From assembly GCA_034189505.1 (NCBI GenBank), contig JAXHUR010000048.1, forward strand, positions 1 to 26,012: a stretch of 26,012 nt of DNA. The letters run 5' to 3'. The position numbers were made by a program, and so were the translations under genes. The notes beneath the pieces were generated by a model. That model saw only the letters and a program-made list of their open reading frames with translations, was not told the DNA's origin and did not search any database. This DNA comes from Geoalkalibacter_A sp034189505. Lineage in GTDB: Bacteria > Desulfobacterota > Desulfuromonadia > Desulfuromonadales > Geoalkalibacteraceae. Within the stretch, counting starts at the first letter, position 1. Each line of letters starts with the position of its first letter. Below are positions 14,531 through 23,477 of this stretch, in pieces.

Positions 14531-15847
14531 ATGATTCTTTTCTGCCGGGCGGCATTCTGGATTGCCGTTTATCTTGTCCTCGTCCTGGTGCCGCTTTTCG
14601 CCCTGCTGATCGGTCCGCGTCCGTCGGGGAGCGGTTTCTGGTGGGACCTGTCGCTGGCCTTGGGATTTGCCGGCACCACCATGATGGCGGTGATGTTTTT
14701 TCTCACCGCCCGCTTTCAGCGTGCCACGGCTCCTTTCGGCATCGACCTGGTCTACTATTTTCACCGCTGGATATCCCTGGGAGCCGCGTTGTTTGTGGTG
14801 CTTCACCCCGTACTGTTCGTGGTGCAGGATCCTTTCATGCTGCAGATGTTCCACCCCGCGGCAATGTCCTGGGAGTTATGGGCCGGAGTGGGGTCGGCCT
14901 CTGCGCTGGCGGCAATCATGATCACTTCCCTGTGGCGCAAGCAGCTGCGGATCCATTATGATGCCTGGCGGGTGTGGCATGCGCTGCTGGCCGTGGTCGC
15001 CCTGTCGCTGGCGCTGACGCACATCGCCGGAATCGGATACTACAGTGAACTGCCCTGGAAGAGGGCGCTGTGGATCATCATTGGATTGAGCTGTCTGGCG
15101 GTCGTCGTCTATGTGCGGCTGATCAGGCCGGCCCGTATGCTGAAGCGCCCCTGGCGGGTGGTGGAGGTCATCGAGGAACGGGGTAGCGCCTGGACCCTGG
15201 TTCTGCGCCCCGAGGAGCATGGCGGTTTTATGTTTCTGCCCGGGCAGTTCGCCTGGTTGACCCTGGAGCGTTCCCCCTTCGCCATGAAGGAACACCCCTT
15301 CTCTATTGCCTCCAGCGCCGAGATACCGGGAGAACTGCGCTTTACCATCAAGGAACTGGGAGACTTTACCCGTCGCATCGGCCGCATCAGGCCGGGAACG
15401 GTGGCCTGGGTCGACGGCCCCTACGGCACGTTCAGCCTCGACCGTATGCCGGCACCAGGTTATATTTTTGTTGCCGGCGGTGTTGGAATTGCACCGGTGA
15501 TGTCGATGCTGCGCACTCTGGATGAGCGCGGCGACAAGCGTCCGCTGCAGCTTTTCTACGCCTACAATACCTGGGAACGGTTGACGTTTCGCGAGGAGCT
15601 TGAAGAACTGCGCAAGCGCCTCGATCTGACCATTGTCTATGTTCTGAAGGAACCGCCGGTGGATTGGAGGGGGGAAACAGGCTTTTTGTCCGAGTCGATC
15701 TTCGCCCGCCATCTCCCGGCGGACCGCGCCCAGCGTGAATGCTTCATCTGCGGGCCGACTCCGATGATTGAAGTCGCGGAGAAATCTCTGGCACAGGAAG
15801 GGGTTCCCCGCGGCCGGATTCACTCGGAATTGTTCGATCTGGTTTAA
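14531..15847 (+). CDS. NOX/ferric-reductase-like transmembrane flavocytochrome
   Basis: A 438-residue membrane oxidoreductase that should move electrons from cytoplasmic NAD(P)H through FAD to haem in the membrane. About six helices precede residue 200. Two His pairs with 14-residue spacing, His78/His92 (HRW...LHP) and His150/His164 (WHALL...LTH), fit bis-His haem coordination as in NADPH oxidases and ferric reductases. The FAD-binding domain shows HPFSIAS (from His255); the nucleotide domain shows VAGGVGIAPVMSMLR and, near the end, FICGPTPMIEVAEKSL. The usual C-terminal aromatic of ferredoxin reductases is not obvious (the protein ends ELFDLV). The terminal electron acceptor cannot be read from sequence. 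The ATG has GGAG upstream. Confidence 0.88.
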   Translation: MILFCRAAFWIAVYLVLVLVPLFALLIGPRPSGSGFWWDLSLALGFAGTTMMAVMFFLTARFQRATAPFGIDLVYYFHRWISLGAALFVVLHPVLFVVQDPFMLQMFHPAAMSWELWAGVGSASALAAIMITSLWRKQLRIHYDAWRVWHALLAVVALSLALTHIAGIGYYSELPWKRALWIIIGLSCLAVVVYVRLIRPARMLKRPWRVVEVIEERGSAWTLVLRPEEHGGFMFLPGQFAWLTLERSPFAMKEHPFSIASSAEIPGELRFTIKELGDFTRRIGRIRPGTVAWVDGPYGTFSLDRMPAPGYIFVAGGVGIAPVMSMLRTLDERGDKRPLQLFYAYNTWERLTFREELEELRKRLDLTIVYVLKEPPVDWRGETGFLSESIFARHLPADRAQRECFICGPTPMIEVAEKSLAQEGVPRGRIHSELFDLV

Positions 15848-15886
15848 CCACCGGCCTTTTGGGGCTCGAGACGACAGGGCGGTATT

Positions 15887-15979
15887 ATGCGTCTTCTTTT
15901 TGCCAAACTGCTGGCCCTGGTCAGCATACTGCTGATTCTTCTTCTGGCAATTCTCTTTGCCTGGATGCAGAATGCCTGA
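15887..15979 (+). CDS. 30-residue single-helix membrane microprotein
   Basis: A reading frame of 30 codons, starting MRLLFAKLLALVS and ending FAWMQNA. It has Arg2 and Lys7 at the front and then about 18 uninterrupted hydrophobic residues, the make-up of a one-pass membrane peptide. AGGGCGG lies upstream. Its stop codon overlaps the tamA start (ATGCCTGA), suggesting coupled translation. It sits 39 bases after the flavocytochrome gene. I recognise no family; it may be a subunit of either neighbour or a leader peptide. Confidence 0.55.
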   Translation: MRLLFAKLLALVSILLILLLAILFAWMQNA

Positions 15980-17765
15980 TTTTTTTGGTTGTCGGCGTCT
16001 GCGCGAGGCATTGCTGCGGGGGCTGATTATTGCGCTGCTGGCAACAGCGTTTCTACCTCTGGCTGGATTGTCTGCGCACGCCCAGACCAAGATCGAGGTT
16101 CTGATCGAGGGGATCATGGGTGACGCGCTGGCCAACGTGGAGCAGGCCCTGGAACTGCCCCGCGGATTAGTGCACGACGGACGGATCAATAAACTGTGGC
16201 TGCGGCGTTTTGAACGGCAGATTCCAGAGAAGGCGGCGCGCGCCCTGGAACCTTTCGGCTGTTATCAACCGGTCGTGGAAGTCGAGCGCGAGGAGTTCGA
16301 CCGCAACAGCGTGCGCCTGAGGGTGAAGGTCGACCCGGGGCCTGTGGTCAGGATCGAGGGGCGCCGTCTGCTCATTGAAGGGGATGCTCCCCGGATCCTT
16401 CGCCGCAGACTCGATTCCTTTCCGCTGTCACCAGGCGGGAGGCTGCTGCACGTCCCTTATGAGAAAGCTAAGGGGGAGCTGCTGGGGGTGGCACTCGACC
16501 TGGGATTTCTGGATGCCCGCTACACCCGCCATGTCATCCGTGTCAATCCACAGGAAAACAGCGCCGTAGTCGAGTTGACGCTCAAGCCCGGCCCCCGGTA
16601 CCGCTTCGGTGAAATCAGCATTGAGGGCGCCCCCGATTATCCCGAGCGCTTCCTGCGCCGCTATGTGACGGCGCGCCCTGGCGACATCTTTTCCTACGAC
16701 AGCCTCAGCAACACGCAGCGCAACTTTCTCGACAGCGATCGCTTCCGCAATGTGATCGTCAAGCCGCACAAGGATGCGGCGAAGGAATACCGGGTTCCCG
16801 TCGACATCCAGCTTGCCCCCTCCCCCCGCCGGCGCCTGCGTCCCGGCATCGGCTACGGAACCGACACCGGCGCCCGCGTTTCACTGCGCTACCAGGATGT
16901 CAATCTCTGGCACAAAGGCCACAAACTCGAACTCGACACTCTGCTCGCCGAGTTGCGGCAGTCCGGTACCGCAACCTACATTCTGCCCGGCTACCGCAAT
17001 CTCGACACCATGTTCGCGCTGCGGGGCGGTTACCAGCGCGAGGATTTCGATCCTTACGAGACAGAATTCCTGTTTGCCGAAGCGGAGCGGATCGTCGGGC
17101 ACGGCCAGGGACGGCAATCGTCGGTTTACCTTCGGTATCAGCTGGAAAAATCCACTGTCGGCGGGGAGAGCGTCGACAGTGGTTTTCTGATGCCCGGTCT
17201 GCGTTACAGCCAGGTGCGTTTCGATAACCAGGTGCGCCCTGAAAAGGGCTACCGCTATCGCTTTGAAGCGCGCGGCACATACAGTGGGCTGCTCTCCGAT
17301 ATCACTCTGGGGCAGGTCCTGGGGGAGGGCAACCTGCTGGTGCGCCTGCCGATGCGTAATTTTATTCACCTGCGAATGCAGTTTGGCGCCACTCTCCAGA
17401 AGGATCCTGTGGAGGACATTCCCGCCTCGCTGCGCTTTTTCGCCGGAGGTGACCACAGCGTGCGCGGCTACGCTTACCAGACCCTGGGACCGCGCAATGA
17501 CGAGGGCGAGGTGGTGGGCGGCAAGCACCTGCTGGTCGGCAGTGTCGAGTTGGAGCATCGCTTCAGCGGCAACTGGGCGATGGCGGCCTTTTTCGATATC
17601 GGCAATGCCTTCAACCGTTTTACCTATATCAAGGCGGCCCGTTCCGCCGGGACCGGCGTGCGTTACTACACGCCGGTAGGGCCGGTGCGGCTGGATCTTG
17701 CGCGCCAGCTTGGCGAGGATGATCCGAGCTGGCGCCTGCACGTGGGGATTGGTTTCGGATGGTAA
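15972..17765 (+). CDS. tamA: TamA-like Omp85-family outer membrane assembly protein
   Basis: A 597-residue outer-membrane protein. Residues 1-37 form a signal peptide (basic start, then LLRGLIIALLATAFLPLAG, cleavage after SAHA). POTRA-type repeats follow to about residue 285 (for example PRYRFGEISIEGA). A C-terminal beta-barrel carries the Omp85 signature FFAGGDHSVRGYAY, then LLVGSVELEHRF, FFDIGNAFN and a terminal WRLHVGIGFGW strand ending in an aromatic. TamA works with TamB in outer-membrane protein insertion and lipid transport to the outer membrane. The ATG at 15972 is inside the end of the microprotein gene; a TTG 15 bases earlier is possible. Its stop overlaps the tamB start by 7 bases. 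Confidence 0.93.
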   Translation: MPDFFGCRRLREALLRGLIIALLATAFLPLAGLSAHAQTKIEVLIEGIMGDALANVEQALELPRGLVHDGRINKLWLRRFERQIPEKAARALEPFGCYQPVVEVEREEFDRNSVRLRVKVDPGPVVRIEGRRLLIEGDAPRILRRRLDSFPLSPGGRLLHVPYEKAKGELLGVALDLGFLDARYTRHVIRVNPQENSAVVELTLKPGPRYRFGEISIEGAPDYPERFLRRYVTARPGDIFSYDSLSNTQRNFLDSDRFRNVIVKPHKDAAKEYRVPVDIQLAPSPRRRLRPGIGYGTDTGARVSLRYQDVNLWHKGHKLELDTLLAELRQSGTATYILPGYRNLDTMFALRGGYQREDFDPYETEFLFAEAERIVGHGQGRQSSVYLRYQLEKSTVGGESVDSGFLMPGLRYSQVRFDNQVRPEKGYRYRFEARGTYSGLLSDITLGQVLGEGNLLVRLPMRNFIHLRMQFGATLQKDPVEDIPASLRFFAGGDHSVRGYAYQTLGPRNDEGEVVGGKHLLVGSVELEHRFSGNWAMAAFFDIGNAFNRFTYIKAARSAGTGVRYYTPVGPVRLDLARQLGEDDPSWRLHVGIGFGW

Positions 17766-20700
17766 GAGTTTCTGTAAGACGCATACTGCCCTGTGCCTTT
17801 GCTCTGCTGGCACTGCTGCTGACGCTGCTATTGGCGGCGCTGTTCTGGTTGACGACGACATCCTCTGGTTCCAGGTCTCTTTTGGCAGCAGTCTCCACCT
17901 GGACACCTGTTCAAATCGAATTCCAGACCCTTGATGGTTCGCTGTGGCGTGGTCTGACTCTTGAAGCGGCGCAGGTGCGCTGGCCCGATGGAGAAGTCCG
18001 CATCGGACGACTGGTGACGCGCTGGACGCCCCTGTCCCTGGTGCGGGGCGAGCTGGTGGTCGAGCTGATCGAGGCCGACACCGTCGAGGTTTCGTGGCAG
18101 CAAAGCGAAGCTCCGACAGCGCCCCCCGGACCGGGGGACGCCTTTCAGCTTGAATGGCCGCGCCTGAAGGGATTCCCGCTCAAGCTCAGCGGCCGGATCG
18201 GTTCCTTGAAGCTCGACGATGTGCGGATTGCGCCGCCTGGTGGTCAGCTCACAGCGGTGGAGCGACTTCACGCCGCGGTGCAGTGGGACCATGGGATACT
18301 GCGGGTCGAATCCCTTGATCTGCGCGCGGACGCGGGGGCCGCGGCCGGCGATGTGGCTGTCGGGCTGGATGCGCCGCTGCTGCAGCTCGCCCTCGATCTA
18401 CGGGCGACGGCGCTGGAGGGGCAGATCGCGTCGGTGCGGATCGAGAGCAACCTGGCATCGACCGGGGGGGAGACGCTGCCGGTGGGATCCCTGCGGGTTG
18501 TGGCCGACATGGTCGATCAGCCCGATCTGGAACTGGAGGGTACCCTTGTGCCGGCTTCCGGACGCGTCACCGCCAAGAACTGGCGACTGCGCAGAACGGG
18601 GGCTTCCGGCGAGGTGCGTCTCAACGGATTTTTCTCCTGGCAGGAGGACCCCCAGGCCGATCTGCAGATCATCCTCGATCAGCTTGATCTTGAAACGGAA
18701 GCCGGTTGGCCGACGCTCCTGGGCGGCACCCTTTCCGTATTCGGTGGCCTCGATGCCTATCAGGGGTCATTCGAACTGCACAATGCACGCCCCGGGTGGG
18801 AAAATCTGGCCGTGGCGGGAGACCTGCGAGGCGACCTTGAACATCTTGAGCTGACTGCACTCAACGGACGTTGGCTCGAGGGCACGTTCGATGATGGACG
18901 CATCAGCCTGAACTGGACACAAGGCCTCGAACTTGCCCTTCACTTGACCGCACGCGGCCTGAACCCGGAACTGTTTGAAGGCGCGCCGCGCGGTGACCTC
19001 AATTTTATGTTGGCGGGGGAGGGAACATTCGCGTCGCAGCAGCCCCCACAGGGATGGGCGCGACTCGAGCTGGCACCCAGTCGACTGCAGGGGCATGCGC
19101 TGAATGGTCTGGTCGCTGCCCGCGCCCAGGACCAGGATCTCATTGTGGATGAGTTGAGTCTGAAAGGGGAAGGCTTTGCCATAGAAGCCCAGGGGCGGTT
19201 GCAGGAGAAAATCGTTTTGAGCTTTATCATCGAGGACGCCGGTAAGATCCTCCCCGATCTGGCCGGTCAGGCCGAGGGGGAGGGGTGGTTCGCCTGGGTC
19301 GAGGGAGAGCCGAGTGGCGCGCTGGTCGCGGCAGGTGAGGATCTGGCCTATGAAGAGCTGAGCATTGACCGCTGGTCGCTCGATGTCGAGTGGCCCGGCA
19401 TGGATCGCCCTTTGCGTGGTGAAGCCAAAGTAGAAGGCTTGATGACCCGGGTTCTGGCTCTGGAGGAGATCAGAACCGGTCTGACAGGGCTGCAGGAGGA
19501 TCATGAATTGAGCCTGGCGGCTGACTGGGGGACCGGGCAGGCACAGGCGCTGATACAGGGTTCCCTGCGGGATCAGCAGTGGCAGGGCGTTATAGAGCGG
19601 CTGGAAGGAGAAGAGGCGGACCTGGGTCATTGGCAGAGCCTCAAACCCGTTGAACTTCAGCTCTCCGCACAACAGGCACGGATTGCCGATCTGGTGCTTG
19701 AATCCAGCATTGGCGGTGAACTGGCCGCTGACGCCGAGCTGACATTTTCGCCTCTGCGGGGCGAGATCGAAGGGGCCTGGCGCAAACTTTCCCTGGCGCA
19801 TTTCAACCCCTGGATTGCGGCGGTTCAACTCGAGGGAGAGAGTTCCGGCGATCTTCAATGGCTGCTGGGTGGGGCTGAGCAGATGGATCTCTACGCGGAG
19901 CTGCAGGCGACGGCAAAGGTGCAGCATGGCAGCGAGGACCTGGTGCTGGATGAAGTGCTGGTGGACCTGGTCTGGGACCGTCAGGGACTGAAACTCCACG
20001 GGCAGGTCGATTTTGGAATCGGGGGCCGGGTCAGACTTGCCGCAGACTCCCCGCAACCGGGGCGGCCTGACCTGCCCGATCCCCTGAATTTCCAGGTGTC
20101 CTGGGACAAGTTCCTGCTGAAGAGACTCGAGGGGTTCGTGCCGGCCGGGGTTCAGCTTGAGGGCGAATGGCTGGGACGTCTTGAGGGGCGCCTCGGCCCC
20201 GGCGGCATTTTAGCTGTGGAGGGGACCAGCCGGGTTTCCGACGGATTTCTGCGCCGCCGGGACGAGGACGGCGAGTGGTCCGTTGCGCTGCGGCAGGCCG
20301 AGCTGCTCTGGCAGTGGCGCGAGGAGACTCTGCAGGGCGAACTCGATCTGACCCTGGGCGATTTCGGCGAAGCGACGGCGAGCTTTCAACTGCCGCTGCC
20401 CGCGCGGCTTGTCACGGCATTTGAAGACGACGGCGCTGTGAGTGTGCTCGCGCAGGCTCACATGCGCGAGCAGGGCCTGCTTGAGATGCTGCTGCCCGGC
20501 CTCGCTGAAGACATTGCCGGGGAACTGGCCTTTGTTGCTGAGGTCGGAGGCACCTGGCAGAATCCACGCTGGCAGGGCGATTTTTCACTGACGCAGGCGG
20601 GCGCCACCCTGCCGGCGGCCGGCCTGGTGCTCGATGAGATCGAGGTTGCCGGGCGCATTGTCGAGCGGCGCATTGAAGTCGAGCGCCTGCAGCTGCGGTC

Positions 20701-21706
20701 GGGGCCGGGTAAGTTGACCGGTCGCGTTCAGGTGGACCTTGAAGACTTCTCTGCTCCCGTTTACACAGGTGAAATCAAGGGCAGCAAAGTGCAGGTGATG
20801 AATCTGCCGGAGCTGCAGATCCAGGTCTCTCCCGATCTGAGTTTTCGCGGGCGCCCGGATGCGTTTGCGGTGAAAGGCACGGTGCATGTCCCTGTTTTTC
20901 TTGTCTACGACTGGCAGAACGAGGGGATGGTCAAGCCCAGCAGCGATGTGGAGATTGTCGGCCGGGAGAGTGAGCCGGAGGCTGCCAGACCTTTCAATCT
21001 GGATCTCGATGTCGATGTAACTCTCGGCGAGCGGGTCATTCTACAGGCCAAGGGACTTGATGCGCGGCTCGAAGGCGGGTTGAAGGTGATGACCAATGAG
21101 CGGAGCGACCTCATAGGTCAGGGAGAGATCAGTGTCGCGAAGGGGCATTATGCCGCCTTTGGTCTCAAACTGCCGATTACCCGCGGGCGGCTGTTGTTCG
21201 CCGGCGGGCCGCTGGATCGACCCGGACTCGACATCCTGGCGCTGCGAGAGATCGGCGAGGTGCGCGCCGGGGTGCAGATGACCGGCACGGCTCGAGCGCC
21301 CCGGGTCAAGCTCTATTCCGAACCGGGGATGCCCGATACCGACATCCTCTCCTATATTGTTCTGGGACGTCCCCTGGGCGAGAGCGGCGGACAGGCCGAT
21401 GTGCTGATGCTGGCGGCGGGTGCGCTGCTGTCGCGGGGCGAATCGGCGGCGCTGCAGGACAAGCTCAAGCGACGCCTGGGGATCGATGTTATCGAGGTGG
21501 AGAGCGGCGCCGGGGATGTCGAGGCGTCCATGGTCACGGTGGGCAAATACCTGACCCCCGATCTCTATGTCAGTTTCGGCCAGGCTCTGTTCGGTGAAGC
21601 AAGCGTGGCGCGGCTGCGTTACAGCCTGAGCGAGAAGTGGGATTTTGAATCCCAGTTCGGAACGGTCAGCGGCGCCGATCTCTATTACAAGGTCCACTTT
21701 GATTGA
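17759..21706 (+). CDS. tamB: TamB-like (DUF490) periplasm-spanning translocation and assembly protein
   Basis: A 1315-residue protein anchored in the inner membrane by one N-terminal helix (about residues 10-30), with a long repetitive beta-rich body of the AsmA/bridge-like lipid transfer type spanning the periplasm. The C-terminal DUF490 region contains ITRGRLLFAGGP, SYIVLGRPLGE, DVIEVESG and the final strands LRYSLSEKWDFESQFG and ADLYYKVHFD, the part that contacts TamA in E. coli. The length is close to the E. coli protein (1259). It overlaps tamA by 7 bases (ATGGTAA), so the two are surely co-translated. Confidence 0.93.
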   Translation: MVRVSVRRILPCAFALLALLLTLLLAALFWLTTTSSGSRSLLAAVSTWTPVQIEFQTLDGSLWRGLTLEAAQVRWPDGEVRIGRLVTRWTPLSLVRGELVVELIEADTVEVSWQQSEAPTAPPGPGDAFQLEWPRLKGFPLKLSGRIGSLKLDDVRIAPPGGQLTAVERLHAAVQWDHGILRVESLDLRADAGAAAGDVAVGLDAPLLQLALDLRATALEGQIASVRIESNLASTGGETLPVGSLRVVADMVDQPDLELEGTLVPASGRVTAKNWRLRRTGASGEVRLNGFFSWQEDPQADLQIILDQLDLETEAGWPTLLGGTLSVFGGLDAYQGSFELHNARPGWENLAVAGDLRGDLEHLELTALNGRWLEGTFDDGRISLNWTQGLELALHLTARGLNPELFEGAPRGDLNFMLAGEGTFASQQPPQGWARLELAPSRLQGHALNGLVAARAQDQDLIVDELSLKGEGFAIEAQGRLQEKIVLSFIIEDAGKILPDLAGQAEGEGWFAWVEGEPSGALVAAGEDLAYEELSIDRWSLDVEWPGMDRPLRGEAKVEGLMTRVLALEEIRTGLTGLQEDHELSLAADWGTGQAQALIQGSLRDQQWQGVIERLEGEEADLGHWQSLKPVELQLSAQQARIADLVLESSIGGELAADAELTFSPLRGEIEGAWRKLSLAHFNPWIAAVQLEGESSGDLQWLLGGAEQMDLYAELQATAKVQHGSEDLVLDEVLVDLVWDRQGLKLHGQVDFGIGGRVRLAADSPQPGRPDLPDPLNFQVSWDKFLLKRLEGFVPAGVQLEGEWLGRLEGRLGPGGILAVEGTSRVSDGFLRRRDEDGEWSVALRQAELLWQWREETLQGELDLTLGDFGEATASFQLPLPARLVTAFEDDGAVSVLAQAHMREQGLLEMLLPGLAEDIAGELAFVAEVGGTWQNPRWQGDFSLTQAGATLPAAGLVLDEIEVAGRIVERRIEVERLQLRSGPGKLTGRVQVDLEDFSAPVYTGEIKGSKVQVMNLPELQIQVSPDLSFRGRPDAFAVKGTVHVPVFLVYDWQNEGMVKPSSDVEIVGRESEPEAARPFNLDLDVDVTLGERVILQAKGLDARLEGGLKVMTNERSDLIGQGEISVAKGHYAAFGLKLPITRGRLLFAGGPLDRPGLDILALREIGEVRAGVQMTGTARAPRVKLYSEPGMPDTDILSYIVLGRPLGESGGQADVLMLAAGALLSRGESAALQDKLKRRLGIDVIEVESGAGDVEASMVTVGKYLTPDLYVSFGQALFGEASVARLRYSLSEKWDFESQFGTVSGADLYYKVHFD

Positions 21707-21740
21707 TGCTCCGCTGTATTCGCTGCGCTCCCCGTGGTGA

Positions 21741-21756
21741 CCGCTCGGGTGAGCGG
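21741..21756 (+). other. Small hairpin after tamB
   Basis: CCGCTC-GGGT-GAGCGG forms a perfect 6-bp stem 34 bases past the tamB stop. No U-run follows, so its role as a terminator is unproven. Confidence 0.3.
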
Positions 21757-21853
21757 CCGGGATCGGGACGGAGTGCGGCAGGACCCGCGCCCGGATCAAT
21801 CCGACCGTCACTTTTCTTCCGGGGACCGCATAAGTGCAAGCGGAGCGAACTGA

Positions 21854-21883
21854 TTGACGCGTCCGCGACCGCTGTGCTTTAAT
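21854..21883 (+). promoter_or_regulatory. sigma-70 promoter candidate for folK
   Basis: TTGACG (21854-21859) and TTTAAT (21878-21883) are 18 bases apart, 33 bases before the folK ATG, in the 210-base gap after tamB. Confidence 0.5.
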
Positions 21884-21916
21884 CGATGAGATTTCAACGG
21901 AGGAACACTCGATCTG

Positions 21917-22420
21917 ATGGAAAGCACCTTTATCGCCCTGGGCTCCAATGAAGGCGACCGCGAGGCCAATCTGCGCGGAGCCCGGGATTTTCTGCAGCGC
22001 AGTGAAGGCATTAATCTGCTGGCTTCTTCGGCTCTTTATGAGACCGAACCGGTCGGTGGGCCGCCCGATCAGAGCCTCTATCTCAACGCGGTGCTGGCCG
22101 CCACCACCACCTTGACGGCACGGGCGCTGCTTGAATTGTGCCTGCAGGTCGAAGAGAGTTTCGGGCGGATGCGTAACGAGCCCATGGCGCCGCGGACTCT
22201 TGACCTGGATATCCTGTTCTACGGGGACCACATCATTGACGAGCCCGACCTTGTCATTCCCCATCCGCGGCTGCATGAGCGCGCTTTTGTGCTGGTGCCG
22301 CTGCGCGATCTGGCCCCGGATCTGGTTCACCCCGTGTTGAAAAAGTCGGTGCGCCGCCTGTTGGGTGACTTCGAACCCGTAGAAGAACGCAAAGTTCGCC
22401 TGTGGGCGGATCAATGGTGA
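21917..22420 (+). CDS. folK: 2-amino-4-hydroxy-6-hydroxymethyldihydropteridine pyrophosphokinase
   Basis: A 167-residue cytoplasmic enzyme (HPPK) that transfers pyrophosphate from ATP to 6-hydroxymethyl-7,8-dihydropterin in folate synthesis. Family motifs in order are ALGSNEGDRE, SALYETEPVGGPPDQ, the Mg/ATP-binding RTLDLDILFYG and IPHPRLHERAFVLVPL. The length is normal. GGAGGAAC stands upstream of the ATG at rather long spacing (13 bases). The next gene follows after 4 bases. Confidence 0.95.
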   Translation: MESTFIALGSNEGDREANLRGARDFLQRSEGINLLASSALYETEPVGGPPDQSLYLNAVLAATTTLTARALLELCLQVEESFGRMRNEPMAPRTLDLDILFYGDHIIDEPDLVIPHPRLHERAFVLVPLRDLAPDLVHPVLKKSVRRLLGDFEPVEERKVRLWADQW

Positions 22421-22424
22421 TGTC

Positions 22425-22685
22425 ATGTTGCTTCGGCTGCTGATTCTGGCATTGCTGGCATTGCTGGGCTATACCCTGTGGACGGCCCTGCGGCGCTCTA
22501 TTTCGGGCGATTCCCCGGACAGCGCTCCGCGCTCCTCTTCGAGCCGGCGTGGGGAGGAGATGGTGCAGGATCCGCACTGCGGAACCTATGTGCCCCGTCA
22601 TGAGGCGATCGAGGAGCGCAGCCGCGGGGGGACCCAGTATTTCTGTTCCACAGCCTGCCGCGATGCCTACCGAAAACAGAAGTGA
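22425..22685 (+). CDS. Small membrane-anchored Cys-rich protein (YHS/PP0621-like)
   Basis: An 86-residue protein with an N-terminal hydrophobic helix (residues 2-22), a Ser-rich linker and a small C-terminal metal-binding-like domain: DPHCGTYVPRHEAI, then YFCSTACRDAY (Cys52, Cys74, Cys78). This pattern resembles the PP0621/YHS-type proteins often found as short conserved hypotheticals in proteobacteria. The first CxxC is reduced to HC, so only three cysteines plus His51 could bind a metal. It begins 4 bases after folK and is likely co-transcribed. No specific function is established from the sequence. Confidence 0.75.
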   Translation: MLLRLLILALLALLGYTLWTALRRSISGDSPDSAPRSSSSRRGEEMVQDPHCGTYVPRHEAIEERSRGGTQYFCSTACRDAYRKQK

Positions 22686-22721
22686 TTTCTTCTCTTATTT
22701 CCCATACAAAGGAGGTTTAAC

Positions 22722-23369
22722 GTGAAATTTTTTATCGATACAGCGGATGTCGATGAAATCCGGCGCGCCCATGATCTCGGGCTGGTCGACGGTGTGACCA
22801 CCAACCCGTCGCTGGTCGCCAAAAGCGGACGTGAATTCAAGGATGTCATCAAGGAAATTTCCACCATTGTCAACGGTCCCATCTCCGCTGAAGTCATTGC
22901 CACCGATGCCGAGGGGATGATTAGAGAGGGGCGCGAACTGGTAAAAATCAACCCGGACAATATTGTGATCAAGGTGCCCATGACCGAAGACGGCCTCAAG
23001 GCCACCCGCGTGTTCAGCGAGGAGGGGATCCGTACCAACGTGACCCTGGTTTTCAGCCCGCTGCAGGCTCTGCTTGCCGCTAAAGCCGGTGCCGCCTATA
23101 TTTCTCCGTTCGTGGGGCGGCTGGACGACGTCGGCCATGACGGCATGGAAGGGATCGACGAGATCCGAACCATTCTCGACAATTACGGCTATCCGGCTGA
23201 AATCATTGTTGCCTCGGTGCGCTCGCCCCTGCATGTGCTGCGCGCGGCTCTGATCGGCGCCGACATCTGTACGATCCCTTTTGGTGTGATCATGCAGTTA
23301 TGCAAGCATCCTTTGACCGATATCGGCATTGATAAATTTCTGGCTGATTGGGGAAAGCAAGAGATCTGA
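22722..23369 (+). CDS. tal: Transaldolase, short (fructose-6-phosphate aldolase-like) subfamily
   Basis: A 215-residue enzyme of the short transaldolase class, acting in the non-oxidative pentose phosphate pathway in the cytoplasm. It begins MKFFIDTADVDEIRR and shows GVTTNPSLVAKSG and the Schiff-base lysine Lys84 in NIVIKVPMTEDG, then TNVTLVFSP, YISPFVGRLDD and ASVRSPLHV. Subfamily members have been described as transaldolases or as fructose-6-phosphate aldolases; the sequence alone does not settle which. The start codon is GTG, behind an excellent AAAGGAGG at 7-base spacing. A strong terminator follows. Confidence 0.94.
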   Translation: MKFFIDTADVDEIRRAHDLGLVDGVTTNPSLVAKSGREFKDVIKEISTIVNGPISAEVIATDAEGMIREGRELVKINPDNIVIKVPMTEDGLKATRVFSEEGIRTNVTLVFSPLQALLAAKAGAAYISPFVGRLDDVGHDGMEGIDEIRTILDNYGYPAEIIVASVRSPLHVLRAALIGADICTIPFGVIMQLCKHPLTDIGIDKFLADWGKQEI

Positions 23370-23386
23370 TGCCTTTCTTGCGGAAA

Positions 23387-23417
23387 GGTTTCAACTGTCT
23401 TCCTATAAGTTGAAACC
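23387..23417 (+). other. Alternative hairpin overlapping the tal terminator
   Basis: GGTTTCAACT (23387-23396) and AGTTGAAACC (23408-23417) pair perfectly over 10 bases around an 11-base loop. The right arm shares AAACC (23413-23417) with the terminator stem, so the two hairpins compete for these bases. Confidence 0.7.
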
Positions 23418-23467
23418 CTGATTTTTAGCCTTGCTGGTCGTAAAAATCAGGGTTTTTATTTTTTAGG
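23413..23467 (+). terminator. Rho-independent terminator after tal
   Basis: AAACCCTGATTTTTA (23413-23427) and TAAAAATCAGGGTTT (23441-23455) form a perfect 15-bp stem, followed by a T-rich tract (TTATTTTTT). It lies between tal and the 58-residue small gene. Confidence 0.88.
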
Positions 23468-23477
23468 GAAAATAAAA

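Noticed and set aside
14517..14534. Five-codon leader frame MELKQ overlapping the flavocytochrome start
   Set aside because: Too short to separate from chance; the GGAG inside it serves well as the ribosome site of the real gene.
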